The position numbers and the translations under genes were made by a program. DNA of 64,000 bases, from positions 1 to 64,000 of the forward strand of contig JBDTZN010000002.1 of the NCBI GenBank assembly GCA_040005095.1, read 5' to 3'. The notes below the pieces were generated by a model. The model made no database searches, was not told where the DNA came from, and saw nothing but the letters and a program-made list of their open reading frames with translations. Shown here one piece after another: positions 22,737 to 30,954 of the stretch. The number at the start of each line of letters is the position of its first letter. Position 1 is the first letter of the stretch. Origin of the DNA: UBA5186 sp040005095. Its GTDB lineage: Bacteria; Actinomycetota; Thermoleophilia; Gaiellales; Gaiellaceae.

Positions 22737-24751
22737 GCGCGGGCGCGGAGCCGCGCGACGCCCAACTCCTGCGCGAGCGCCTTCGCGTGCGCCGAGACGT
22801 CGCGCCGCAGATCCTCGGGCTCGAGGACGATCGCCTCGCCACGGTACGAGAAGATTTCCCCGAGCAGCCATTCCTTGCTTCCGACCGGGGCCTCGGAGAT
22901 CGCGGCCCCGTCCGACAGCAAGCGCGCGTCGCCCCGCTCCACGCGCCAGCGGGCGATCGCCTTCGAATACCAGATCCGCGCATGCCGCACATCGCGCAAT
23001 CCGCGCGGCTCGAACCCTTCGCGAGGGTCGAACTTTTCGCGGGTCAGACGCGCGCTTCGCATGCGATCGAGTCGGAAGCTGCGCTCGCCGTCGGCGGTGC
23101 GGTCCCACGTGTGGACGTACCAGTGCGGAAGACGGCGCTCGAGGGCGTAGGGCTCCACCAGACGCGTCGACGGCGTCTCCTCGCCCTCCTTCAGGTACTC
23201 GACCTCCACGAGCCGGCGCTCGCGGATCCCATCCGTCAGCTTCCCAACGAGGTCTTCCTCGGCCACGTCGACATGCGGCTCGGGGGTCTGGGCCAGTTCG
23301 AACTCGCCGAACGTCTCCTCGAGCTTGCGCCGGACGCGTTCGAGGGGCGTATTCGCGTCGGCCGCGATCATCGGCCCGACGAACTCGAGCGCGAGCCGAA
23401 TCGCGCGGGCCTCGAGGGGGGTCAGCCGGGGAGCGGCCCGGAACGTCTCGCCGTAAAGCTCCTTATCGACGAACACCGTGTCGCCGCGAAGCTCGGCGTA
23501 GACGGTGTAGCACCCACCGCCGAAGTTGACGAGGTTCAGAAGCGACAAGTGCTCTTCGAGCATGTCCGCCGGGATGTGGAAGCGGTCGACGAGCTCTCGC
23601 GCGGGGATCTCGGCGGCGCTTTGGTCGCCGCACTCGGCTAGGAGGTACGCCAGCAGTGCCTGGAGCACCGCGAAACGCTCGGGCACGACAGGCCCGGCGG
23701 GCCTGTCACCAGTGTCGTTGTCGACGGCGACCGCTGCCTCGCGCGCGACGCGCGGCAGCGCGCCTTCGTGCGCGGCGCGAACCTTGCGCACCGAATCCGC
23801 GACCTCGCGGCGGAGCTCGTCCGGCTCGAGCGGGATCGCGCGGCCGTCCTGTCTGAGGATCCACGAGGCGAGCATCGGGATGGACGAATACCGGGTGACG
23901 AAGACTTCGCCCTCGAAGTGGCCGACTTCCCCGTACGTCCGCTCGACCCACCACGCAGTGTCGCCGACCACCTCGATCCTCGCCTCGCCGACGATCTCCC
24001 CGACCTGCCACGGCGGTCGGCCACGGAACTCGTCGATGTCGAAGTCCGTCGGGATCCGGAAGTCGCGCTCGCGTCGCGTGGCGAAACGGATGTCCCCGCG
24101 AATCCGGGCGACGCGGAAGGTGCGCATCGCCTTGCGATCGAGGTCTTGGGCCACGACGTACCAGACGCCGTTGTCGCTCAGGAGCGCGTAGGGGTTGACC
24201 GTCCGCTCCGAGGTCTTGTTCCGAGCGATCGACCAGTAGTCGAACTTGACCGTGCGCTGCTTCGAGATTGCGCCCTCGAGCTTTCCAAGCCGTCCCGGCA
24301 TTTCGGGCGAGTAGTCGGGATCGAGAACCTCCACGCGTACCGCCGTCGCCGTCGGCGCCTCGGCGAACCCGGGCCGGCCGAGGGCGAGGTTCTGCAGTGC
24401 GAGCCGCAGCGGCTCCGCGTACGCGAACTTGCCCTCCAGCAAGTAGAAGCAGGTCTGCAGCGCGGCGAGCTCCTCGTCGGACAGCTCGAGCGGCGGCAGA
24501 AAGTACTGCTCCGAGCGCAGTGTGTACAGCTCTTCGCTCGTGAACTCGTCGCGCTGGGAGTGGAGGGGCACGCCGAGCGCCACGAGCTCGGCGCGATCCG
24601 AGTAGAACCGGCGCGCGAAGGCCTCGTCGGACATCTCCGAGTAGCCCTCGACGTTCTGCTTGACGTCGCGCGCGGTGATCGGACGCCGTTCCGCCATCAG
24701 GTAGGAGACCAGCGAGAGCTGGCGGATCAGCTTGTCGGTGTCGTGTGACAC
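22733..24751 (-). CDS. pafBC: fused PafB-PafC type WYL transcriptional regulator
   Basis: 672 residues from GTG 24751. Two tandem HTH-WYL modules are visible. The first half has a helix-turn-helix-like start (LIRQLSLVSYLMAERRPITARDV), then a WYL core with VKFDYWSIARNKTSERTVNPYAL split over 168-190. The second half repeats this (VEVEYLKEGEE, LVEPYALERRLPHWYVHTWD). PafB and PafC form the heterodimeric activator of the LexA-independent DNA-damage response in mycobacteria; here both parts are one polypeptide. A -10 TAGATT lies nine bases before the GTG, inside the 3' part of the transposase gene upstream. Confidence 0.82.
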   Translation of the reverse strand: MSHDTDKLIRQLSLVSYLMAERRPITARDVKQNVEGYSEMSDEAFARRFYSDRAELVALGVPLHSQRDEFTSEELYTLRSEQYFLPPLELSDEELAALQTCFYLLEGKFAYAEPLRLALQNLALGRPGFAEAPTATAVRVEVLDPDYSPEMPGRLGKLEGAISKQRTVKFDYWSIARNKTSERTVNPYALLSDNGVWYVVAQDLDRKAMRTFRVARIRGDIRFATRRERDFRIPTDFDIDEFRGRPPWQVGEIVGEARIEVVGDTAWWVERTYGEVGHFEGEVFVTRYSSIPMLASWILRQDGRAIPLEPDELRREVADSVRKVRAAHEGALPRVAREAAVAVDNDTGDRPAGPVVPERFAVLQALLAYLLAECGDQSAAEIPARELVDRFHIPADMLEEHLSLLNLVNFGGGCYTVYAELRGDTVFVDKELYGETFRAAPRLTPLEARAIRLALEFVGPMIAADANTPLERVRRKLEETFGEFELAQTPEPHVDVAEEDLVGKLTDGIRERRLVEVEYLKEGEETPSTRLVEPYALERRLPHWYVHTWDRTADGERSFRLDRMRSARLTREKFDPREGFEPRGLRDVRHARIWYSKAIARWRVERGDARLLSDGAAISEAPVGSKEWLLGEIFSYRGEAIVLEPEDLRRDVSAHAKALAQELGVARLRARA

Positions 24752-24755
24752 GTAG

Positions 24756-25205
24756 GGGCGAATCTATCGGACGGAGTCCGCGCAGCGAGGACCAGGGCCA
24801 GTTCTCCGCACGAGCGACGAGCCCCGCGCGGACGGGATTGTTCCAGACGTACAGGAGCGTGTCGTCGAGCTGCGTCTCGTCGTCGAGGGGCTCCGCCCAG
24901 TAGCGACGGCCGAAGAGGTGGTCGCGTCGCTTGTGCCGGCCGTTGAAGCCGCGCGCGTAGTCTCCGTTCAGGTCGCGCATCCCGAGATCCAGGTTGGCCT
25001 CGCGGGTCTCGAGGACGAGGTGGTAGTGATTGCCCATCAGGCAATAGCCGTGGATCCGCCAGCGGTAACGGCGGGCGACGCGCGCGAGCAGGTGCAGGAA
25101 GACGACGCGGTCCTCGCCGTCGCGGTAGATCGACATGCCGGAGTTGCCGCGCGTCGTGACGTGGTAGAAGGCGCCGGCGAAGATCGGTCGCAGCGGTCGG
25201 CCCAT
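24756..25205 (-). CDS. REP-associated tyrosine transposase (RAYT, Y1/HUH family)
   Basis: The domain starts at ATG 25205. HUH motif His60-Tyr-His62 in CLMGNHYHLVLE, probable nucleophile Tyr119 in LLYVWNNPVRAGLV, and a closing NWPWSSLRG are the full RAYT signature. RAYTs cut and rejoin single-stranded REP hairpins. Two copies of the window's repeat lie 80-110 bases upstream. The frame has no stop at the expected end: it stays open through pafBC (same strand, other frame) to 23706. I give only the domain; the true end is uncertain and the gene may be 3'-truncated. A shift into the adjacent frame would stop at 24727. Confidence 0.8.
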
Positions 25206-25283
25206 GCGTTGACGGTAGCGCCGTCAGTCCCGCTTCAGGCGGTCCGACACACATTCGGCACACGTTCCGTCAGTCCATCACTC

Positions 25284-25317
25284 GTGCCAGGCACGCGTCG
25301 TGTGCCGTGCCAGGCAC
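25284..25317. repeat. two tandem REP-like cores upstream of the RAYT gene
   Basis: GTGCCAGGCAC occurs at 25284-25294 and again at 25307-25317 in the same orientation, with degenerate downstream boxes (GCGTCGTG and GGGCCGAG). They lie just 5' of the transposase gene, where RAYT genes usually carry their REPs. Confidence 0.7.
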
Positions 25318-25380
25318 GGGCCGAGTCTGTGCGGGACGTGGGACGTGGCGGGAGCGCGTAGTGCGTGTGCGACGGAACGC

Positions 25381-25830
25381 TCAGGCGGCGACGCGCGTGC
25401 GCTCGAGATGCTGGTGCGACGGGCAATAGTCGCGCTCGGGCAGCGGCGTGCGCTGGCACGGCTTTCCCTTGCGCGTCGTTGCGCGGCACCGGGCGACGCC
25501 TCCGTCGAGCGCGCCCGCCTCTATCTGCTCCTCGATGAAAGCGACAGCCGCTCCCACGCCCTCCTGCACCGCCCACGCCACCTGCGCCTGGGCCGTGATC
25601 GGGAAATAGCGCCGGATGTCCTGGAAGAGCGCCCGATCGGGCTTGGAGAAATAGAGCGGATCCTTCGCGAGCCGTTCCATCGTCTGCTCGCACGCAATCA
25701 GGACGTCGCGCCTCGATTCGAGCTGGGAACTGTGATCCGCATACGGCTCGATCAGGTCCTTAATAGACCTGTAGATTGCCCGGGAGTACTGATACATGCA
25801 GCTCTGCAACTGAAGGGCGCGCTCTTCCAT
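25381..25830 (-). CDS. hypothetical protein with C-terminal zinc-knuckle-like motif
   Basis: 149 residues from ATG 25830. The first ~100 residues are helical (MYQYSRAIYRSIKDLIEPYA, then PDRALFQDIRRYFPITAQAQ). The tail CRATTRKGKPCQRTPL...DYCPSHQH has the C-x8-C-x10-C-x2-H pattern of a short metal-binding knuckle like those in DUF5763-type proteins. No enzyme motif. A metal-binding or nucleic-acid-binding role is plausible but not shown. Confidence 0.6.
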   Translation of the reverse strand: MEERALQLQSCMYQYSRAIYRSIKDLIEPYADHSSQLESRRDVLIACEQTMERLAKDPLYFSKPDRALFQDIRRYFPITAQAQVAWAVQEGVGAAVAFIEEQIEAGALDGGVARCRATTRKGKPCQRTPLPERDYCPSHQHLERTRVAA

Positions 25831-25987
25831 TTTCGACTCTCCGAATCCTATTGACGCCGCTCAAAGGCTTTGTTAACGGGGAGTTAATCCTTCGCCGCGC
25901 TCCCCGCCGGCGCGAGTCTATCCAGATCGACGGGTTGTTACAAAGTCGCGTTGGGTCTTGTCTGATTTGTAGACAGCGTCGCGCCGC

Positions 25988-26002
25988 CGCGGACGGTCCG
26001 CG
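25988..26002. other. short perfect palindrome in the 25831-26037 gap
   Basis: CGCGGAC and GTCCGCG around a single G. It lies in a 207-base gap that is AT-richer than its surroundings (several TTGTTA and GTTAAT stretches) and holds no gene I can support. It could be an operator or part of a terminator. Confidence 0.3.
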
Positions 26003-26037
26003 TTCGATTCGTAGCCCGAAATGCCTTTCGTTACACC

Positions 26038-26751
26038 TCAACGTGCGATCTGCCGCGGGTACGGCGTGCGAAACCCCGCGTCGCGCGCCGCGGCCACCGC
26101 ATTGGTCGCCGCGGCGGAGCTCGGGTAGAAGCCCGAGAAGACGACGTAGTACCCGGGATGGAGGGTCGAGAAGTCGGACGAGTCGAGCACGCCCACGTCC
26201 TGCAGGCCGGCGCGGATCGCGCGGCGTGCCTCCTCGACGGCCCGCGCGCGACCGGCTGTCGTCGGGATCGAGTTCAGGACGACCGTGTAACCGCCCCGGC
26301 CGGCGGGCCACGATCGGAGGCGATTGGTTGGAGGAGCCGCCGGAGCCGTCGTTGCGGTCGTAGCCGTCGTCTGTGTCCGCGCCGTCGTCGGCGGAGTGGT
26401 CTCGGTCAAGGTGCCGGTGTCTGCGTTCGTGCCGACCGTGCGATTGTCGGTGGCGACGAGCCGGTTGCTGTCCGCGTTCCCGCGATCGGCCAGGACGACC
26501 ACTGTTGCCGCGACGGCCGCCACCGCGAGGCCGAGCAATGCCGCCCAGACCCAGTCGCCGGGATACCACGGAATCCGGCGACGCCACGCCCCGCGGAGGG
26601 CTGACGCGGCCCGGGTCGAGCCTGGCAGCGCGAGCCCGCATTCGAGGCAGTACTCCTGGCCGGCTGCATAGGGCGTCCCGCACCGCGGGCAGTCGCCTGA
26701 CTCCGCTGCGACCGCGGGAAGATTGTCGGAGGAGGGAGGCGCGCCTTCCAC
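26038..26751 (-). CDS. zinc-ribbon membrane protein with SPOR-like domain
   Basis: 237 residues from GTG 26751, one base after the stop of the upstream gene. Order: zinc ribbon CPRCGTPYAAGQEYCLECG (about 21-39), a membrane helix (WVWAALLGLAVAAVAATVVVL), a Thr/Pro-rich linker, then a domain YTVVLNSIPT...GYYVVFSGFYPSSAAATNAV. The last part resembles SPOR repeats that bind peptidoglycan at division sites. A cytoplasmic zinc ribbon joined to an extracytoplasmic wall-binding domain fits a septum or envelope sensor; function unknown. Confidence 0.68.
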   Translation of the reverse strand: MEGAPPSSDNLPAVAAESGDCPRCGTPYAAGQEYCLECGLALPGSTRAASALRGAWRRRIPWYPGDWVWAALLGLAVAAVAATVVVLADRGNADSNRLVATDNRTVGTNADTGTLTETTPPTTARTQTTATTATTAPAAPPTNRLRSWPAGRGGYTVVLNSIPTTAGRARAVEEARRAIRAGLQDVGVLDSSDFSTLHPGYYVVFSGFYPSSAAATNAVAAARDAGFRTPYPRQIAR

Positions 26752-26752
26752 G

Positions 26753-27235
26753 TTACTCGGGCCTTGCCGCCTCGTCCCCTCCGGGCGCGTCCGGTGTCTG
26801 GCTCTCGGGGTCGGCCGCGACAACGCGGCCGCAGTTGGCGCAGAAATGCGAGCCCCAGAGGATCGGCGCGCCGCACGAGCAGCGCGCGGCGGGCGGGGTG
26901 CGCCGAACGGCGGTCGCCGTGGCAAGCAGCGCATCGAGCTCCTGGATCCGCTCGTCGATGCCGATCAGCTCCGAGCACTGCTCGTAGACGAGATCCTCGC
27001 GGAAGGCATCGCGCCGCACCATCTCCAGCACGAGCCCGCCCAAGTCGCGCACCCGCTGCTCGCGGACGCGCATCAGCGCTCGTCGGTCCCGGCGCAGCCG
27101 GCCGGCCGGGGGCAGCGGACGCCTGCGCACGGGAACAGCGCGCTGCTCGGCCGGCGGAGGCGCTGCGCCGTTCGTCGAGCCGTCGGTCGCGGGGCCGGCG
27201 CCGCGTCGAAAGCGAGAGAAGAACGCGGGTGCCAC
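26753..27235 (-). CDS. zinc-ribbon protein paired with the SPOR protein
   Basis: 160 residues from GTG 27235. A basic, proline-rich N-terminus is followed by a helical middle (VRDLGGLVLEMVRRDAF, then LIGIDERIQELDALLA). A zinc ribbon CSCGAPILWGSHFCANCG (about 118-135) and an acidic tail close it. Translation is coupled to the SPOR-like gene downstream. The upstream gap to the aldehyde dehydrogenase gene is 37 bases and holds a TACACT -10-like box (27251-27246). No function recognised. Confidence 0.65.
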   Translation of the reverse strand: MAPAFFSRFRRGAGPATDGSTNGAAPPPAEQRAVPVRRRPLPPAGRLRRDRRALMRVREQRVRDLGGLVLEMVRRDAFREDLVYEQCSELIGIDERIQELDALLATATAVRRTPPAARCSCGAPILWGSHFCANCGRVVAADPESQTPDAPGGDEAARPE

Positions 27236-27272
27236 AGGCGGGGCGAGTGTATCCGCCGCCCGCTCGGAGGGT

Positions 27273-28700
27273 CTAGAGCTGGAGGACGACGAGCCGCTCT
27301 TCGGTAAGCTCGCGCACCGCGTAGGCAGGCCCTTCGCGCGTGTTGCCGGACGCCTTGACGCCGCCGTACGGCATTTGGTCGGCGCGGAACGTCGGCGCCT
27401 CGTTGACGGTCACGCCGCCGAATTCGAGCTCCTGGGCCGCGCGCAGCGCGGACTTGATGCTCGCGGTGAAGATCCCCGCCTGGAGGCCGTAGCGGGTGGT
27501 GTTGGCGAGCTCGATCGCCTGGTCGAGCGACTCCACGCGGTTGACGGTGCAGACCGGCCCGAAGACCTCCTCGCAGGACACCTTCAGGTCAGGCGAGGCG
27601 CCGGCGATGACGGTCGGCTTGATCAACTCGTCTTCGAGGTCGCCGCCGGTCAGGATCTCGGCGCCCGCCTGGCGAGCCTCGTCGATCCACTCGAGGATCC
27701 GCGTCCGCGCGTCCTCGTCGATCACGGGACCGACATCGGTCTCGTCGTCGGCCGGGTCGCCGACCTTCAACGCCTCGACGCGCCGCACGAACTGCGCGAG
27801 AAACGGCTCGTAGGCGGCTCTTTCGACATAGATCCGTTGAACGGAGATGCAACTCTGGCCGGCGAAGGAGAAGGCGTTGGCGGCGAGCTTCTCGGCCGCT
27901 GCGTCGACGTCGGCGTCGGCAGCGACGATCGCGGGCGTCGCGTTCCCGAGCTCGAGCGCGACGTGCTTGCGGTGAGCGCGCTCGGCGATGCTCCACCCGA
28001 CGTCGCCGGAGCCCGTGAACGTGATCACCTGGACGCGGTCGTCCTCGACGAGCACGTCGCCGATCTCGGACGCCGGCCCGACGATCACGTTCAGCCAGCC
28101 CGGCGGCAGCCCGGCCTCTGTCTCGAGCTCCGCGAGCAGGAACGCCGACAGCGGCGTCTGTCCTGCCGGCTTGAGCACGACGGGGCAGCCGGCTGCGAGG
28201 GCCGGCGCGATCTTGTGCGCGACCAGGTTCAGCGGGAAGTTGAAGGGGCTGATTGCGCCGACGATGCCGCGAGGCCTCCGGATCGTGAATGCAAGCTTGC
28301 CCTCGCCGGCCTGCGAGGCGTCCATCGGGACCATCTCGCCGGTCAGCTTCCGCGCCTCGACCGCGGCGAACGTGAAGGTGGACATCGCGCGGGCCGCCTC
28401 GACGCGGGCCGCCTTGATCGGCTTGCCGGCTTCGGCGGAGATGGTCTGGGCGACCTCCTCGTGGCGGCGCCCGAGGCCGCCCGCGACGCGGACAAGGATC
28501 TCCGCCCGCTTGTGCGCCGGGAGCGGGTTCCGGAGCGCTTCCTCTGCGGCGTCGAGCGCGCGCCGAACCTCGGCTCCGCCGCCCTGGGCGACCCGTCCGA
28601 CGACCTCGCCGGAAAAGGGCGAGAGGACCTTTCGCCACTTGCCGGTCTCCACCCATTCGCCCCCGATCAGGAGGCGCCGCTCCGTCGCCGTCGTGGCCAT
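27273..28700 (-). CDS. NAD(P)-dependent aldehyde dehydrogenase
   Basis: 475 residues from ATG 28700. Typical ALDH features: SPFNFPLNLVAHK, FTGSGDVGW, the general-base motif LELGNATP near 250, the catalytic Cys in AGQSCISVQR near 284, and EVFGPVCTV. It oxidises an aldehyde to the acid. A divergent thiolase and a hydroxyacyl-CoA dehydrogenase suggest linkage to acyl-CoA metabolism. It has a -10 box TAGACT seven bases before the ATG. Confidence 0.9.
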   Translation of the reverse strand: MATTATERRLLIGGEWVETGKWRKVLSPFSGEVVGRVAQGGGAEVRRALDAAEEALRNPLPAHKRAEILVRVAGGLGRRHEEVAQTISAEAGKPIKAARVEAARAMSTFTFAAVEARKLTGEMVPMDASQAGEGKLAFTIRRPRGIVGAISPFNFPLNLVAHKIAPALAAGCPVVLKPAGQTPLSAFLLAELETEAGLPPGWLNVIVGPASEIGDVLVEDDRVQVITFTGSGDVGWSIAERAHRKHVALELGNATPAIVAADADVDAAAEKLAANAFSFAGQSCISVQRIYVERAAYEPFLAQFVRRVEALKVGDPADDETDVGPVIDEDARTRILEWIDEARQAGAEILTGGDLEDELIKPTVIAGASPDLKVSCEEVFGPVCTVNRVESLDQAIELANTTRYGLQAGIFTASIKSALRAAQELEFGGVTVNEAPTFRADQMPYGGVKASGNTREGPAYAVRELTEERLVVLQL

Positions 28701-28707
28701 ACGACGG

Positions 28708-28731
28708 AGTCTAGGTCGCTCGGCGTAAGCT
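28708..28731. promoter_or_regulatory. divergent -10 boxes of the ALDH and thiolase genes
   Basis: Minus strand TAGACT (28713-28708) lies seven bases before ATG 28700. Plus strand TAAGCT (28726-28731) lies eight bases before ATG 28740. The 39-base gap thus serves both directions with almost no leader on either mRNA. Confidence 0.4.
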
Positions 28732-28739
28732 GATCGGCG

Positions 28740-29948
28740 ATGGCGACGGACGCTCTGATCGTCGACGCGGTTCGCTCCCCGATCGGCAAGCGAAACGGCT
28801 CGCTCGCCGGGATGCGTGGCGACGAGCTGGCTGGCTTGGTGCTGAACGGCCTCGTCGCCCGCCAGGACCTTGATCCGGCGGAGGTCGAGGACGTCCAGAT
28901 GGGCTGCGTGACCCAGATCGGCGAACAGGGCTGGAACATCGGCCGGATGGCGCCCCTCGTCGCCGGCTGGCCCGAGACGGTGTGCGGCACCACGATCGAC
29001 CGTCAATGCGGCTCATCGATGCAAGGGAATTTCAACGCGGCCGCTGCGGTCTGGTCGGGCCAGCTCGACCTCGTCGTCTCGGCAGGCGTCGAGATGATGT
29101 CGCGCGTCCCGATGGGCTCGAACGGCGGCGATCTCTCGGACGCGCTGACAGAGCGGTGGGAGATCGTCCCGCAGGGGATCTCGGCCGAGGTGCTCGCCAA
29201 GGAATGGAGCCTCTCGCGCGAGGAGCTCGACGCGTACTCGCTCGAGTCGCACCGCCGCGCGACGCGGGCCATCGACGAGGGCCGGTTCCAAAACGAGGTG
29301 ATCCCGGTCGAGCTGCCTTCGGCCGGCGAGCCGTCTCCGGCCGGGTCGGCTCCCGACGCGCTTGGCGTCGCGACGGCGGTGGCCGTCGAGCCGAGAGTCT
29401 TTGCGGTTGACGAGGCTCCGCGGCGCGACACGTCCGCCGAGAAGCTCGCGGCGCTGCAGCCGGCCTTCCTTCCGGACGGGAAGGTGACCGCGGGGAACTC
29501 GAGTCAGATCGTCGACGGTGCGGCGGCGGTGCTCGTGGCGAGCGAGCGGGCGGCGAACCGGCTCGGGCTGACCGCGCGCGGACGGTTTGTCTCGTTCGGG
29601 CTCGCAGGCGTCGATCCGCATCGCATGCTCCACGGCAATCCCGAGGCGTGCGCGAAGGCGCTCGCCCGAGCCGGCCTCGGGTGGGACGACATCGCCGTGA
29701 TCGAGGTCAACGAGGCGTTTGCGTCCGTCGTGCTGCAGTTCGTCCGCGACGCCGGGCTCGAGGATCGGCTCGACGACGTGAACCCGAACGGCGGCGGCAT
29801 CTCGCTCGGGCATCCGTTGGGGGCGACCGGCGCGCGCGTGACCGCCACGCTGCTGAACGAGCTCGAGCGGCGCGAGGCGCGATACGGGATCGCCACGATG
29901 TGCATCGGCTTCGGCCAGGCGCTCGCGGGCGTCGTCGAACATCTTTAG
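28740..29948 (+). CDS. acetyl-CoA acetyltransferase (thiolase)
   Basis: 402 residues. Thiolase residues are intact: nucleophile Cys90 in DRQCGSSMQ, VNEAFAS, GGGISLGHPLGATGAR with the active His near 358, and the C-terminal CIGFGQ. It either cleaves 3-ketoacyl-CoA or condenses two acetyl-CoA. The following hydroxyacyl-CoA dehydrogenase, eleven bases downstream, supports beta-oxidation or butyrate-type metabolism. Confidence 0.92.
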   Translation: MATDALIVDAVRSPIGKRNGSLAGMRGDELAGLVLNGLVARQDLDPAEVEDVQMGCVTQIGEQGWNIGRMAPLVAGWPETVCGTTIDRQCGSSMQGNFNAAAAVWSGQLDLVVSAGVEMMSRVPMGSNGGDLSDALTERWEIVPQGISAEVLAKEWSLSREELDAYSLESHRRATRAIDEGRFQNEVIPVELPSAGEPSPAGSAPDALGVATAVAVEPRVFAVDEAPRRDTSAEKLAALQPAFLPDGKVTAGNSSQIVDGAAAVLVASERAANRLGLTARGRFVSFGLAGVDPHRMLHGNPEACAKALARAGLGWDDIAVIEVNEAFASVVLQFVRDAGLEDRLDDVNPNGGGISLGHPLGATGARVTATLLNELERREARYGIATMCIGFGQALAGVVEHL

Positions 29949-29959
29949 GATCCCGCGCC

Positions 29960-30814
29960 GTGACCAAGGAGATCAGGAAGGTCGGAGTCGTCGGCCTCGG
30001 CACGATGGGAGCCGGTATCGCGCAGATCAGCGTCCAGTCGGGGTTCGAGACTGTCGGGCGCGAGGTCGCCCTCGAGCTGGCAGAGCGGGGTCAGGCCACG
30101 ATCGACCGCTATCTGACACGTGCTGCCGAGAAGGGACGGTTGACCCACGAGGAGCGGGACGCCGCGCTCGGGAGGCTCAGCCTGACGACCGAGTTGGAGG
30201 ATCTTGCGGACTGCGACCTGGTGATCGAGGCGATCGTCGAGGAGCTCGAGCCGAAGCGCGAGCTGTTCGCGGCGCTCGGCGGCATCGTCGGTGAGGACGC
30301 GGTGCTGGCGACGAACACCTCGGCCCTCTCCGTCACGGAGATCGCCGGTGCGACCGGGCGACCGGAGCGTGTGGTCGGAATGCACTTCTTCAATCCGGCG
30401 CCCCTGCTGCCGCTGGTCGAGATCGTTCGCGGCGAGCGGAGCGGGGAGGATGCAGTCGAGGCGGCCTATAGCTGGGCCGAGCGCGCGGGCAAGCAGCCGG
30501 TGCGCTGCAACGACACGCCGGGATTCATCGTCAACCGCGTCCTGATCCCCCTCCTGAACGACTGTGTGCGCGTGCTCGACGAGGCCAGCGTGGAGCCGGC
30601 CGATATGGACAAGGCGCTGGAGAACGGTGCCGGGTGGCCGCTCGGGCCCTGCGCGCTGATCGATCTGATCGGCATCGATATCCACGTCCATGCCTCGGAA
30701 GCCCTGCACGGCAAGCTCGGCGAGCCGCGGATGGCGCCTCCAGAGCGCCTCGTCCGGATGCAGGCGGACGGGCACCTGGGCCGCAAGTCGGGCCGCGGAT
30801 TCTTCGACTACTAG
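29960..30814 (+). CDS. 3-hydroxyacyl-CoA (3-hydroxybutyryl-CoA) dehydrogenase
   Basis: 284 residues from GTG 29960. The N-terminal NAD-binding GLGTMGAG is at 12-19, the catalytic histidine in GMHFFNPAP near 138, NDTPGFIVNRVL follows, and the C-terminal helical domain ends GRKSGRGFFDY. It oxidises 3-hydroxyacyl-CoA to 3-ketoacyl-CoA, the substrate of the upstream thiolase. Single-domain length, so not a FadB fusion. A repeat array follows the stop. Confidence 0.9.
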   Translation: MTKEIRKVGVVGLGTMGAGIAQISVQSGFETVGREVALELAERGQATIDRYLTRAAEKGRLTHEERDAALGRLSLTTELEDLADCDLVIEAIVEELEPKRELFAALGGIVGEDAVLATNTSALSVTEIAGATGRPERVVGMHFFNPAPLLPLVEIVRGERSGEDAVEAAYSWAERAGKQPVRCNDTPGFIVNRVLIPLLNDCVRVLDEASVEPADMDKALENGAGWPLGPCALIDLIGIDIHVHASEALHGKLGEPRMAPPERLVRMQADGHLGRKSGRGFFDY

Positions 30815-30843
30815 CGGACACGTCCGAACCGGCCCGTCGGCCC

Positions 30844-30949
30844 GTGCCAGGCTCGCGCCATGGCCCGCGGGGCCACGGCGCGACGCGCGAGGCCAAGGCC
30901 AGTGCCAGGCGCGCGGCCAAGGCCAGTGCCAGGCACGCGCCATGGCCCG
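30844..30949. repeat. three-copy REP-like array
   Basis: Direct copies start at 30844 (GTGCCAGGCTC, GCGCCATGGCC), 30902 (GTGCCAGGCGC, GCGGCC) and 30926 (GTGCCAGGCAC, GCGCCATGGCC), with GGCCA between units. The array occupies the convergent gap between the dehydrogenase and the minus-strand secreted protein and ends six bases from that gene's stop. Confidence 0.75.
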
Positions 30950-30954
30950 AGGAG

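Noticed and set aside
23706..24755. Continuation of the transposase frame as a 350-residue C-terminal extension
   Set aside because: The extension has low-complexity shadow composition and overlaps pafBC; RAYT proteins normally end soon after the WPWSS motif.
25831..26037. Small gene in the AT-richer gap
   Set aside because: Both strands have frequent stops and no start with a plausible ribosome site.
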